From Symbiodinium natans (taxonomy: Eukaryota > Sar > Dinophyceae > Suessiales > Symbiodiniaceae), in NCBI GenBank assembly GCA_905221605.1, contig CAJNDS010000535.1:70001-134000 (forward strand): DNA of 64,000 nt, written 5' to 3'. Position 1 is the first letter of the stretch. Every line of letters starts with the position of its first letter. Under the pieces are notes generated by a model that saw only the letters and a list, made by a program, of their open reading frames with translations, was not told the origin of the DNA and searched no databases. Shown here piece by piece: positions 1-9,029 of the stretch. Made by a program: the position numbers and the translations under genes.

Positions 1-249
1 TTGAGGATTTCAAGTTTAGGGTCTAGGGCTCCGGGAATCTACTAGTTGCAAGGGCTCCCCCGGGGTACAGTGCCCTGTTGATCTGTTGGGGCGTTTTGGG
101 GTTTACGGTTTTGGGTTTAGGGTTTAGGGTTTGGGGTTTACGTCAGCTGGAAAACGTATCCTTATTGTAATGTGGATGTATGCGGGGGCCAGATGTTCGA
201 CCAAGGCTAGTAGAACCAAAGCCCCAAAACCAAACCCAAGCCCTAAATC

Positions 250-280
250 TTGGGATGTTCCCCCTTTAAACGAACAGTCC
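250..280 (+). mobile_element. Truncated copy of the TTGGGATG fold-back family
   Basis: This is the left arm only (TTGGGATGTTCCCCC to AACAGTCC) of the family seen complete at 6437-6530 and 16771-16878. A CCCTAAA tract begins exactly where the arm stops, so the right half has been replaced by ITS. Family assignment rests on about 31 positions with few mismatches. Confidence 0.5.
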
Positions 281-1380
281 CTAAACCCTAGACCCTAGAC
301 CCTAAACCCTAAACCCTAAACCCTAAACCCTAAACCCTAAACCCTAAACCCTAGACCCTAAACCCTAAACCCTAAACCCTAAACCCTAAGCCACCCCAAG
401 CTTTTAAGGGGCTGCGGGTTTGGGGTTCAGGGTCTACGGTGTGGGAACCACCCTAAACCAACAAAACGAAGCCCCAGACCCCAAGCTTTGAAAGGGGCCG
501 CGGGAACCACCCCCTAAACCCCAAACCCTAAACCCAAAACCCTAAACCCTAAACCCTGACCCCTAAACCCTCAGCCTTGCACCGCAACAAACCGACGCCG
601 AACTTATTGTTCAACCTTGGAAGCCGGCTCTGTGTCGAACCCTCAGCCACTTCGTTTGCTTGCCGTGACTTGCCTGTGCTTGCGACCCCACCCCCCTCCC
701 CCTCCACAAAAATGAATAACACAAATGTCAATACTATTCCTAACAGTATTGATGAAAGTAGCAAATACCAACAAAACTCAATACTGGAATGAAATTCTCA
801 ACCTTGTGTAAACCTTATGCTTCGGCTATCCCTTTCTGATACAACAGTTATATTAAGGGTGCGCTGTAGGTACAACTTATGCCTGCTGCGGGAAACATGG
901 GCAACAGCTACAGGACATGTGTGCCGTAGTTGCAATTTGGGAACCCTAAACCCTAAACCCTAAACCCTAAACCCTAAACCCTAAACCCTAAACCCTAAAC
1001 CCTAAACCCTAAACCCTAAACCCTAAACCCTAAAATCATCCCTATTCATCCCTGTTGTGGTAAGTATGGGCGGGAACAACCTTGCCCAAAAGCGTAAGGC
1101 TGAGCTTCCAGTTCGCGCTGATGGAAGTTCTCACGAGTCCCGGCGTTGCTTAGGGTCTTGAGTCCTTGAGTCCTTCGTGTAACTCTAAACCGTCCTAAGC
1201 CCCAAACCCTAAACCCTAAACCCTAAACCCTAAACCCTAAACCCTAAACCCTAAACCCTAAACCCTAAACCCTAAACCCTAAACCCTAAACCCTAAACCC
1301 TAAACCCTAAACCTAAACCCCTCAAACCCCTAAAGGCAGGTCTTTGGGTAGGGTTTAGGGTTTAGGGTTTAGGGTTTAGG

Positions 1381-1508
1381 GCTTAGGGTTTAGGGCTTAG
1401 GGCTTAGGGCTTAGGGCTTAGGGCTTAGGGCTTAGGGCTTAGGGCTTAGGGCTTAGGGCTTAGGGCTTAGAGCCTAGAGCCTAGGGCTTAGGGCTTAGGG
1501 CTTAGGGT
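1381..1508 (+). repeat. Homogenised variant telomeric array (CTTAGGG)n
   Basis: About 17 consecutive 7-bp units read CTTAGGG instead of TTTAGGG, directly following canonical TTTAGGG units. The uniform T-to-C variant implies local array expansion rather than independent point mutation. Confidence 0.8.
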
Positions 1509-3240
1509 CTAGGACCCTTCTAAACTCGTGCAAACACAAAGGCAGCCCTTTGGTTCTTGGGGTCCCCTGTGAGCCTAGTACCCGTAAAACCGCTAAACCC
1601 TAAACCCTAAACCCTAAACCCGAAACCCTAAATCTAAACCCTAAACCCTAAACCCTAAACCCTAAACCCTAAACCCTAAACCCTAAACCCTAAACCCTAA
1701 ACCCTAAACCCTAAACCCTAAACCCTAAACCCTAAACCCTAAACCCTAACCCCCCTAAACCCTAAACCCTAAACCCTAAACCCTAAACCCTAAACCCTAA
1801 ACCCTACCCCCCCCCCCCCGCCCCGCATCACCCTGTAACCCTCTGACCTGAAAGCCAAAAAGAACCCAACACCCTAGGCCGTAGATGCCAAAGCCAAGGA
1901 CGCTTCGCAGCCACTTCAAGCTGACGGCGATGCCAAGCATCGCCAGCGACGGTGACTGGGATTCGGAGCTCCTAGGGTTTAGGGTTTAGGGTTTAGGGTT
2001 AGCGCCATAAACCCTTTATAACCCCTAAACCCTAAACCCTAAACCCACTTTAAGTCTGTACCCCAACCTCCACCCCCCCCGCCCTCAGCCTCTGGAGCTT
2101 CTGTGCCAAGCCCAAGATCCAAGGTTCTAGGGTTAGGGTTTGGCGTTTAGGGTTTAGGGTTTAGGGTTTATGGCTCCGACTCCCGCGCCCTGAATTCCGA
2201 ACTCAACTACCTGGCGCACTCAGCCGTGTTTTCGTGCGGGCTGCGTTCCAGGTTCCCTTCGCCCTAAACCCAAGAAACCCGAAACCCTTACAGTAAGCCC
2301 TAAGCCCTGAAACCCTAAACCCCAAACCCTGAAACCCTAAACCCTGAATCCTAAAGCCTAAATTTTCCTAAATCCTAAACCCTCCACCATGCTTCCTTGC
2401 CCCAGCGGCCCAGACCATGAAGAGGTAAGGCCCACGAAGCACGATATCCGATGCACCCTGAGCAAATGTCATATCAGCACCCGTGCAGAACCAAAGAAAA
2501 GGCGAAGCACCAAAAGGCCAAGGCCAAAAAGGTTTAGGGTTTCGGGTTTAGGGTTTGGTGTTTACATGGTGTTGGTTAAACCACAAAGCTCGAGGCTTTG
2601 AAATGTTGTTTGGGGTTAGGGCTTATAGGGCTTCAAGGGTTCCCGAGCATGAGCCCTAAACCCTAAAACCGTGCAGGGTCTAGGGTATAGAGTTATGTGT
2701 CCCTAAACCCTAAACCCTAAACCCTAAACCCTAAACCCTAAACCCTAAACCCTAAATCCTTTCCCAGGCATGCAGTATGCCATCCATGTCAGCTTGGCCG
2801 GGTGCGATGCCTGCGTGCTCCCTGGCCGGTTTCGCACCCCCCCCCCCCCCCCCCCCCCCCCAAACATTCTTAAGCACCTTACTGTCCGACACCGTAGAAA
2901 CATATATACTAGATTTGTGCATATGTATATATATATATATATACATATTTACATATATGCACATATGTAACAAACATACCCTACTTCCCTAAACTTTAGG
3001 GTTTATGGAAACCCCTTAACCCCTAACCCTAAACCCTGAGCCCCCCAAGCCCGTGTCCCAGGCTCTGAACCCTGAATCCTAAACCCTAAACCCCAAACCC
3101 TAAACCCTAAACCTCAAATCCTAAACTCTAAACCCCAAATCCTTGTCCAAGGCTCTGGCCAAAGAGAGCCAGCATTTTCACCGTGGATCCGGACTGCCAC
3201 CGGCTACAGGGAATTCCAAAGGATTCAGACTCGTACCGCT

Positions 3241-3343
3241 AAGGTTGTACCCCTAAAGTTTACCCTGAATATACTCCTAATCTGGCCCTTATGTTTGCTT
3301 AGGGATCCTTAACAAGTGACCCCAAAACCTAAGGGTACAATCA
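3241..3343. mobile_element. Fold-back element, GGTTGTACCC family, copy 1
   Basis: The terminal arms AAGGTTGTACCC and GGGTACAATC are imperfect inverted repeats about 80 bp apart, with an internal CTTAGGGATCCTTA. The same arms and internal motif recur in reverse orientation at 59143-59235, and a diverged copy of the left part lies near 25146-25190. No coding capacity; interpreted as a small non-autonomous (MITE-like) element. Confidence 0.4.
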
Positions 3344-3421
3344 TAAGGGTCCTAGGGAACCCCTAAAGAATTGTGGTTCGGGGCTTTTGGGGGCCCCTAA
3401 ACCCTGAACCCCAAACCCCAA

Positions 3422-3722
3422 AAAGTTGTTTGGGTTAAGGGTTTATGGTTTAGGATTTAGGGTTTAGGGTGTTTAGGGTTCAGTGTTTATCCTAGGTAGG
3501 ATAAGGGGGACCCTTAAAAGGGAACCCCTTCTTTACCCTCTTCTGGCTCTCTTAAACAGGGACCTTATTCAGAGGGTCTATATCCCCAAGGGTCCCCCCA
3601 ATCCTATCCCCTAGTTTAGGGCTCAGGGCCCAGAGTGAGATTGCCCTCTTGTGTGGCCCAGAAAGTTGTTTGGGTTAAGGGTTTATGGTTTAGGATTTAT
3701 GGTTTAGGGTGTTTAGGGTTCA
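3422..3722 (+). repeat. Direct duplication, 240-bp offset
   Basis: A roughly 60-bp telomere-derived segment starting aagttgtttgggttaaggg occurs at about 3424 and again at about 3664 with one or two differences. A second pair (cagagtgagattgccctc near 3630 and cggagtgagattgccctc near 3770) repeats at about 141 bp, so duplications are nested. Confidence 0.7.
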
Positions 3723-4314
3723 GGGTTCAGGGTTTAGGGTTTAGGGTTCAGGGTCTAGGGCTCAGGGCTCGGAGTGAGATTGCCCTCATTGTGTGGCCTG
3801 GGGCAAGGGTGCTTCATGTCGGCCTAGGTTGCGTGCGGAGAGTTTAGGCTTAGGTTTTTCGGGTCCCCAAGACTCGAACCCCCCCCCCCCCCGCCCCCAA
3901 TGGGGTTGGGGGTTTGGGGTTTAGGGTTGAGGGACGTTTGAAACACCGCAAACTTCTAAACCCTTGACTCCCATGTGCCCTGAGCACCCCAAAGCCCCGT
4001 AAAACCGCAACACAAACCTAGACTCTAGGAGCCCAGGCCTTACATAGCCCTTTACATAACCCCTAAACCGTAGACACCCTAAAGCCTAAAGACAGACGCG
4101 AAACCCTGAACACCCTCAGCCCCCTCAAAGCCCCCGAAGCCCTAAACCCGAAACCCTGAGCCCTATCAACCCTCAACACCCTGAACCCCAAACCATAAAC
4201 CCTAAATCCGAAATCCCGAACCCCTAAGCCCGAAACCCTAAACCCTAAACATCCTGAACGCCCTAAACACCCTAAGTCCTAAGCCCTAAACATCCTGAAT
4301 GCTCCAAAATGACA

Positions 4315-4462
4315 CCCTGAGCCGCTGCCGTGGCCAGGAGCCCTAAACCCTAAACCCTAAACCCTAAACCCTAAACCCTAAACCCTAAACCCTAAACCCT
4401 AAACCCTAAACCCTAAACCCTAAACCCTAAACCCTAAACCCGCCCTGAGCCGCTGCCAGGAG
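4315..4462 (+). repeat. ITS tract bracketed by a ~20-bp duplication
   Basis: The sequence ccctgagccgctgcc...aggag precedes the CCCTAAA tract (4315-4340, with a 6-bp insertion gtggcc) and recurs directly after it (4443-4462). The tract of about 14 units (4341-4441) thus sits between copies of the same target-like sequence, as expected for an insertion or a staggered-break repair event. Confidence 0.7.
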
Positions 4463-4956
4463 ACGGGGAAGAAGCAGCTCTATGGCGCCATCGGTTACTT
4501 GGCCGGGGATGCTTCGGTTTTTAAGACCCTAAACCCTAAACCCTAAACCCTAAACCCTATAAACCCTATAAACCCTAAACCCTAGACCCTAAGCCCTAAA
4601 CCCGAACATCTCTACATCTGTATATGTTCTACAACCCGTTCTCCTACTTCTTGCCCAACTGAGTTTCAAGGGGTGCGGGCATGATGCGGGCATGATTTGT
4701 TTTCCTATTTCAGTACTACAAACAAGTGCTTATAGGGATGCTCCTGGCAGTAGCCCCCAAGCTGAACGGACCCCCGAGCGGACATCCTGATGTACAGCCC
4801 AAGCAAATCAATCGCCGGCGATCCGTGATATCCAGACGACGCCAGACGACCCTCCGGAGAATGGAGGCAAGCCTCGCGAGACAGCAGGCGGCCCGGCGGC
4901 AGATGCAGGGTATGGCACAGGCCAGCTGTGCACAACCTCTCGCACCAGACCAGTAG
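4460..4956 (+). CDS. Candidate 3' end of a two-exon gene, unknown function
   Basis: Exon a (4460-4516) follows an acceptor-like gccag and reads ETGKKQLYGAIGYLAGDAS in an open frame. It can end at a GT (4517). Exon b (4714-4956) follows a strong pyrimidine tract and CAG, keeps phase 0, reads YYKQVLIGMLLAVAPKLNG, continues with a basic Arg-rich stretch (about residues 48-66) and an Ala/Gln-rich segment, and stops at TAG 4954-4956. The 197-bp GT-AG intron would contain an ITS. No family recognised. An alternative frame is also open across part of exon b, so the splice model needs RNA support. Confidence 0.4.
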
Positions 4957-4981
4957 GCACAGAAGAGGCTTCTGGGACCTG

Positions 4982-5032
4982 CACTCGAGTGGTTTAGGGT
5001 TTAGGGTTTAGGGTTTAGGGTTTAGGGTTTAG
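4982..5032 (+). repeat. TTTAGGG tract upstream of a coding piece
   Basis: About six TTTAGGG units follow cgagtg, giving a possible GT donor (gagtg|gtttag), and end ...tttag just before an open reading frame. The tract could be spliced out as a minimal GT-AG intron; no transcript evidence is available. Confidence 0.6.
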
Positions 5033-5143
5033 GGGCGGGGGGCACGAAGGCTGGAGCGCCTTCTGGCCCGGGACGAAACCCAGCTGCAAAGCCAACTGGC
5101 GGAAACACTGAGGAGTGTCGATCTCCAAGGCCACAAGATGTGA
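5033..5143 (+). CDS. Short C-terminal coding piece, amphipathic helix
   Basis: Starting right after the last TTTAG of an ITS, the + strand reads GRGA then RRLERLLARDETQLQSQLAE and on to LQGHKM, stopping at TGA 5141-5143. The heptad-like Leu spacing and charge pattern look like genuine helical protein. There is no start codon, so it would be a terminal exon or a gene relic whose 5' part is lost in the ITS. Function unknown. Confidence 0.4.
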   Translation, partial: GRGARRLERLLARDETQLQSQLAETLRSVDLQGHKM

Positions 5144-5458
5144 AATCTTCTTTCTTTCGGTCAGGCGGAAAGTCGTAACGACGTGCCGAATGCAAATTGA
5201 ATTCAACGGTGAAACAGACAGGGAGAGGCTCCTCCAGCCTTGAGATGTGAAATCAGAAGACTCATAAGTACTTGCTGTTGTTGATTTTGCAGGCTTCGGC
5301 TAGTCTCTAAAACCCGAAACCCTAAATTTCCTAAAATCCGAAACCCTGGCGGCTCCAGAATTCCCCAAAGCCCTCCACAACCCTCAGCTTCTTTCTGGAA
5401 GCCCTAGAAAACCCCAACCCCTAGAACCCCAATGCCTACGACCCTGAAACCTGCTGAG

Positions 5459-5677
5459 GGTAGTCTCATGGGCCCTTAACACGTTCCCTTACCGCCGTTA
5501 AAGGGTCCTGATGTATGGGCCTTTGCGTTGTGCAGGGTATATGGGCGGGAAACACGGGTTCCCCCTTTTTTAAGGGCCCATACTAAATCCCTAAACCCTA
5601 AACCCTAAACCCTAAACCCTAAACCCTAAACCCTAAACCCTAAACCCTAAACCCCACTAGGGGACCATGTAACTACC
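5459..5677. mobile_element. GGTAGTT fold-back element interrupted by an ITS
   Basis: The ends GGTAGTCTCATGGGCCC and GGGACCATGTAACTACC match the uninterrupted relative at 18851-18986. Here a 70-bp CCCTAAA tract (5586-5655) splits the right arm and is flanked by ACTA on both sides (5582-5585 and 5656-5659), a 4-bp duplication. A third, diverged relative lies near 58800-58945. Confidence 0.6.
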
Positions 5678-6436
5678 CAAAGATGTTCGCTAGCAGAGCC
5701 ATATGTGTGAGGTCGGGGCACTTGAGGCTCAGGGACCTTAAGTCTTAAAGCCGAACCCCCCCACCACCCAATCAAGGCATAGCCAGCTACCCTAACCTCT
5801 AAACCCTAAACCCTAAGCCATAAAGCCTAAGCCCTGAACCCTAAACCCTAAACCCTAAACCCGAAACCCTAAACCCTAAACCCTAAACCCTAAACCCTAA
5901 ACCCTAAACCCTAAACCCTAAACCCTAAACCCTAAAACCCCAAACCCTTTAAAACCCCTCAATCCTCGGAGGCTCCGTTCGGACCGACTGGCAGTTCCCG
6001 CCATCCCCAGGAGCTGTCCAGGTGGGGTTTAGGGTTTAGGGTTAGGGTTTAGGGTTTAGGGTTTAGGGTTTAGGGTCTGGGGTTTAGGGTTTAGGGTTTG
6101 GGGTTTAGGGTCTGGGGTTTGGGGGTTTGGGGTTGAGGGTTTAGGGTTTAGGGTTTGTCGTTGAGGGTTTGGGGTTTGGGGTTTAGGGTAGGGTTTATGG
6201 TGTGTAGGGTTGTGTCCGGGGTTTGAGGGTTTTGACGAGTTTTCTTTTTTGCTTCTTGCTGAATCCTTTTGGGACCAACCCTACACCCTAAGCCCTAAAG
6301 TCTAGACCCCAAACCCCACACCCTAAACCCTAAACCTTTCGTTTTGGCCCCCTTTGGGCCTCGCGGCGGGCTCCGCTTGTGTGTGGGCTTTTTGTCACCT
6401 GTGTGGACAAACTACTTTGTCAGTTCATAGTCATAC
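5678..6436. repeat. ITS mosaic, part 2
   Basis: CCCTAAA tracts occupy about 5800-5950, then TTTAGGG and TTTGGGG variants about 6026-6230. Around 5960-6023 is a short non-repeat piece ending cccagGAGCTGTCCAGgtgggg, with acceptor-like and donor-like flanks, too short to call. 6240-6430 holds no gene I can support. Confidence 0.8.
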
Positions 6437-6530
6437 CTTGGGATGTTCCCTCTTTTACTAACAGTCCTAAATGGGGATTCTTTTTATAACCGTTATTAAG
6501 GACTGTTATTATAAGGGGGAACATCCCAAA
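6437..6530. mobile_element. Fold-back (MITE-like) element, TTGGGATG family, complete copy
   Basis: The arms TTGGGATGTTCCC and GGGAACATCCCAA are inverted repeats; TAACAGTCCT and AAGGACTGTTA continue the pairing inward. The element is flanked by TCATAC on both sides (6431-6436 and 6531-6536), a 6-bp target duplication. No coding capacity. A relative is at 16771-16878 and a half copy at 250-280. Confidence 0.65.
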
Positions 6531-6568
6531 TCATACTACATACAATTTCTATTTATCCTGGCCTTCAG

Positions 6569-6843
6569 GGTTTAGGGTTTAGGGTTTAGGGTTTAGGGTT
6601 TAGGGTTTAGGGTGGAAAGGTTTTGGGGTTTAGTGTTTTGGGTTTAGGGCTTCGGCTTCGGGCTGTAGGGTTTAGAGGTTTGATCTTTTGGGGGTTGGGG
6701 TTTAAGGTCTAGGGTTTAGGGCTTGGGGTTTAGGGTTTTGGGTTTAGGGTTTAGGGCTTGGGGTTTAGGATTTAGGGTTTAGGGTTTAGGGTTTAGGGCT
6801 TGGGGTTTAGGGTTTAGGGGTTAGGGGTTTGGGGCTTTGTGTT
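6569..6843 (+). repeat. TTTAGGG/TTTGGGG array
   Basis: Canonical TTTAGGG units at 6569-6615 are followed by degenerate TTTAGGG, CTTGGGG and TTTTGGG units to about 6840. No coding signal inside. Confidence 0.85.
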
Positions 6844-6921
6844 GACCCTGAACGCCGGGAGGCCTACCAGATCGAGATGCGCGTGCCAAAGTGGTGCATA
6901 GGCCGCTCCGATCTGCCCTAA
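6844..6921 (+). CDS. Coding piece ending in an ITS stop, unknown protein
   Basis: The + strand reads DPERREAYQIEMRVPKWCIG then RSDLP and stops at a TAA (6919-6921) supplied by the first CCCTAAA unit. The amino-acid mix is protein-like and unlike translated repeat. It has no start codon. It may be an exon continuing past gcctaccag or a relic cut by the ITS. Function unknown. Confidence 0.4.
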   Translation, partial: DPERREAYQIEMRVPKWCIGRSDLP

Positions 6922-7416
6922 ACCCTAAACCCTCAACCCTCAACCCGCAACCCTCAACCCTAAACCCTAAACCCTAAACCCGAAAACCCGAAAACCCGAA
7001 ACCCTAAACCCTAAACCCTAAACCCTCAACCCTAAACCCGAAACCCCAAGCCTAAACCCTAAACCCTGATGTCCTCAAAACCCTAAGGCCCTAAGCCCTG
7101 AACCCTACACCCCCTAAGCCCTAGGCCCTAAAGAGCTGTCGGGTTATCGCGCTCTTAGTCTTTGGTGTTGTGGAGCTCCCACTCTCAGGGCCCCAAACCC
7201 TAAACCCTAAACTCCTAGACTCCAAAACTCCAAACCCTAAACCCTAAACCCTAATTAAACCCTAAAGCCTGAATCTCAAGCCCCAAACGCCAAAACCTAG
7301 GTCAAAGATTAGGCTTAGGAATCCTAAGCCCGAAGCCCTGAAAGCCTAAATCCCGTAATCCCTAAAGCTCCCTAAACCCGAAACCCTAAACCCTAAGCCC
7401 CTGAAACCCCGAACCC
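6918..7416. repeat. Degenerate ITS
   Basis: CCCTAAA, CCCTCAA and CCCGAAA units alternate over about 6918-7110 and 7190-7260, with telomere-like degenerate text to 7416. No gene recognised. Confidence 0.8.
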
Positions 7417-7707
7417 CTCCGCGCATGGCTTCCTGGTGCGCCACAAGAAGAGCGGCGGCAGCGCTCATCCAGGGCACCCCTCGTCTTCGGCGCGAAGGTA
7501 AAGCTCCTAGCGAGCGCGCTGAAGCCGCTGAATGGTCTGCAGTTACCACCGGCACAGTTCAGCCAGCTTCTCCAGAACATCAAGACGATACCTGTGCTCA
7601 GAGTCACCCCACATGGCAGCACTACGGGTGTCGACTGTACTGCGCGTGCGGGGGATGGTGTGCCAAAGAAGGCACACACGCAGTCCACTTATGCCGGAGA
7701 TGCATGA
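7417..7707 (+). CDS. Open coding piece of about 95 codons, unknown protein
   Basis: One + frame is open to TGA at 7705-7707 and reads AWLPGAPQEERRQ, VFGAKVKLLASALKPLNGL, then QLPPAQFSQLLQNIKTIPVL and a polar tail. The Leu/Pro-rich helix-like centre is the most protein-like of the short pieces in the first 10 kb. No ATG opens it, so it is partial (exon or relic). Other frames over the same bases are also open but have less natural composition. Family not recognised. Confidence 0.45.
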   Translation, partial: LRAWLPGAPQEERRQRSSRAPLVFGAKVKLLASALKPLNGLQLPPAQFSQLLQNIKTIPVLRVTPHGSTTGVDCTARAGDGVPKKAHTQSTYAGDA

Positions 7708-7804
7708 GTCGAGCCATCGGAAGCTGACAGTGACGACATTGAGATCAACGGAGTTTTGACACAGTCCTCACTGGTTAGGTGAGGGTGCAGCTTCATGGGT
7801 TGAG

Positions 7805-8040
7805 ATGTGAAATCCCCTTGGGCAAGGAATAAAGTTCTCCCTTGGGTTGACAATTAAAATCCCCTTGGGCAAGGAATTGAAATTCCCATTGGTCGAGATT
7901 CCAAATCCCCTTGGGCAAGGATTCGAAAATCCCCCTAAACCCTAAACCCTAAACCCTAAACCCTAAACCCTAAACCCTAAACCCTAAACCCTAAACCCTA
8001 AACCCTAAACCCCTTGGGGCAAGGAATAGACTTCTCCCTT
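7805..8040 (+). repeat. Tandem ~48-bp repeat, one copy split by an ITS
   Basis: The unit aaatccccttgggcaagg recurs at about 7810, 7857 and 7903. The fourth copy is split: aaaatcccc, then CCCTAAA units (about 7934-8013), then ccttggggcaaggaatag. The last part continues with gacttctccc, as copy 1 continues with aaagttctccc. The ITS was therefore inserted into a pre-existing tandem repeat. Confidence 0.7.
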
Positions 8041-8151
8041 CTTCTCTGGAGCGCCCTCAGTCTGCTGGCCAACTTGCCCTCTTCGCATTGTTTGACTCTA
8101 CGCTTCCCTATAGCCCTATACACCCTAAAGGCCCTAAGCCTTAAGAAACCC

Positions 8152-8920
8152 TGGTTTAGGGTTTGGGGGTTTAGGGTTTAGGGTTTAGGGTTTAGGGTTT
8201 AGGGTTTAGGGTTTAGGGTTTAAGCCCTAAACCCTAAACCCGACAAGACCCTAAGCCCTAGATCTCTTGGGGGCTGTTCTTTTTTGTCTCTGGTGGTGAG
8301 CTCCCAATCTCAAGGCCCCAACAACCCTAAGCCGCAAACGCCAAACGGTGAGGGATTAGGCTTGGGCATGCCAACCCCAATAGCTCCTAAAACCGCTAAA
8401 ACCCCTATAACCCCTAGAGCCCTGCCCGAAACCCCTATACCCCCTAAACCCCAACAACCCTATACCCCTGAAACCCCTAAACCCGATAACCCTGCAAGGC
8501 CCAAACCGCTAAACACTACGCCCCTGAACCACCCCCTAAACCCTAAACCCTAAACCCTAAACCCTAAACCCCAAACCCTAAACCCTAAACCCTAAACCTA
8601 TAAAGCCCTCAACCCAAAGCTTTCGGCCCTCAACTCCTGTGCTCACTAGACTCGACTGCTCCCCCGGTGAATACTCTACATCCGAGACTGTGTACCACAG
8701 TCTCCGCAAGGCTTTCGGGTGTAGGGTTTCTACCACAGTCTCCGCAAGGCTTTCGGGTGTAGGGTTTCTTAACCCTAAACCCTAAATTTCCTTACATCCT
8801 AAACCCCAAAACCCCAACACCTTGTAAACCTAGTGCGGGAGGGCTTTTTAGGGTTTTGGGGGTTCGGAGCCCCTAAACCCTGAACTCTCAACCCAAACAG
8901 GGGAGTTTTTTTTGTTTTAG
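8152..8920. repeat. ITS mosaic with a 38-bp tandem duplication
   Basis: TTTAGGG units at 8152-8222, CCCTAAA units at 8533-8600, degenerate CCCTATA/CCCGAAA text between. At 8693-8730 and 8731-8768 the 38-bp unit beginning taccacagtctccgcaagg is duplicated exactly in tandem. No gene supported. Confidence 0.8.
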
Positions 8921-9009
8921 CCCCTCCCCCTGCGAGGCCCGTTCCGGCTGAGCTTCCAGAAGCGCCTGGCCGTCCACACAGACGAGCCGCGCTTTCGGCT
9001 GATTGAGAG
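8921..9009 (+). CDS. Candidate internal exon, unknown protein
   Basis: A T-rich tract ending ttttgttttag (acceptor) is followed in phase 0 by PLPLRGPFRLSFQKRLAVHT then DEPRFRLIE. The frame can end at AG|GTGCGAG (donor at 9010). Both borders and the composition support a real exon of 89 bp. If not spliced, the frame runs into TTTAGGG repeats and stops at TAG. Function not recognised. Confidence 0.45.
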
Positions 9010-9029
9010 GTGCGAGAGGTTTAGGGTTT

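Larger units (their letters stand above)
1..4459. repeat. Interstitial telomeric repeat (ITS) mosaic, part 1
   Basis: Near-perfect CCCTAAA tracts lie at about 279-392, 943-1034, 1204-1335, 1594-1806, 2700-2757 and 4341-4441; TTTAGGG tracts lie at 1347-1380, 1976-2000 and 2130-2170. Between them is degenerate telomere-like text (ccctgaa, ccctaag, cccgaaa). Orientation switches repeatedly, so this is not a terminal telomere. Short non-repeat islands at 600-900, 1040-1200, 1810-1975, 2170-2260 and 3150-3400 hold no gene I can defend. A C-run lies at about 2838-2862 and an (AT)n stretch at about 2925-2945. Confidence 0.9.

Noticed and set aside
1-1810. True chromosome end
   Set aside because: Telomeric units occur in both orientations, are interrupted and recur throughout the 64 kb; a terminus would have one orientation and no downstream DNA.
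2777-2992. Short ORFs over the C-run near 2840
   Set aside because: Poly-Pro/poly-Gly plus AT-repeat translations; no coding signal.
8284-8553. 89-codon Pro-rich ORF
   Set aside because: Translation of degenerate CCCTAAA-type repeats (PKP/TPKP pattern).
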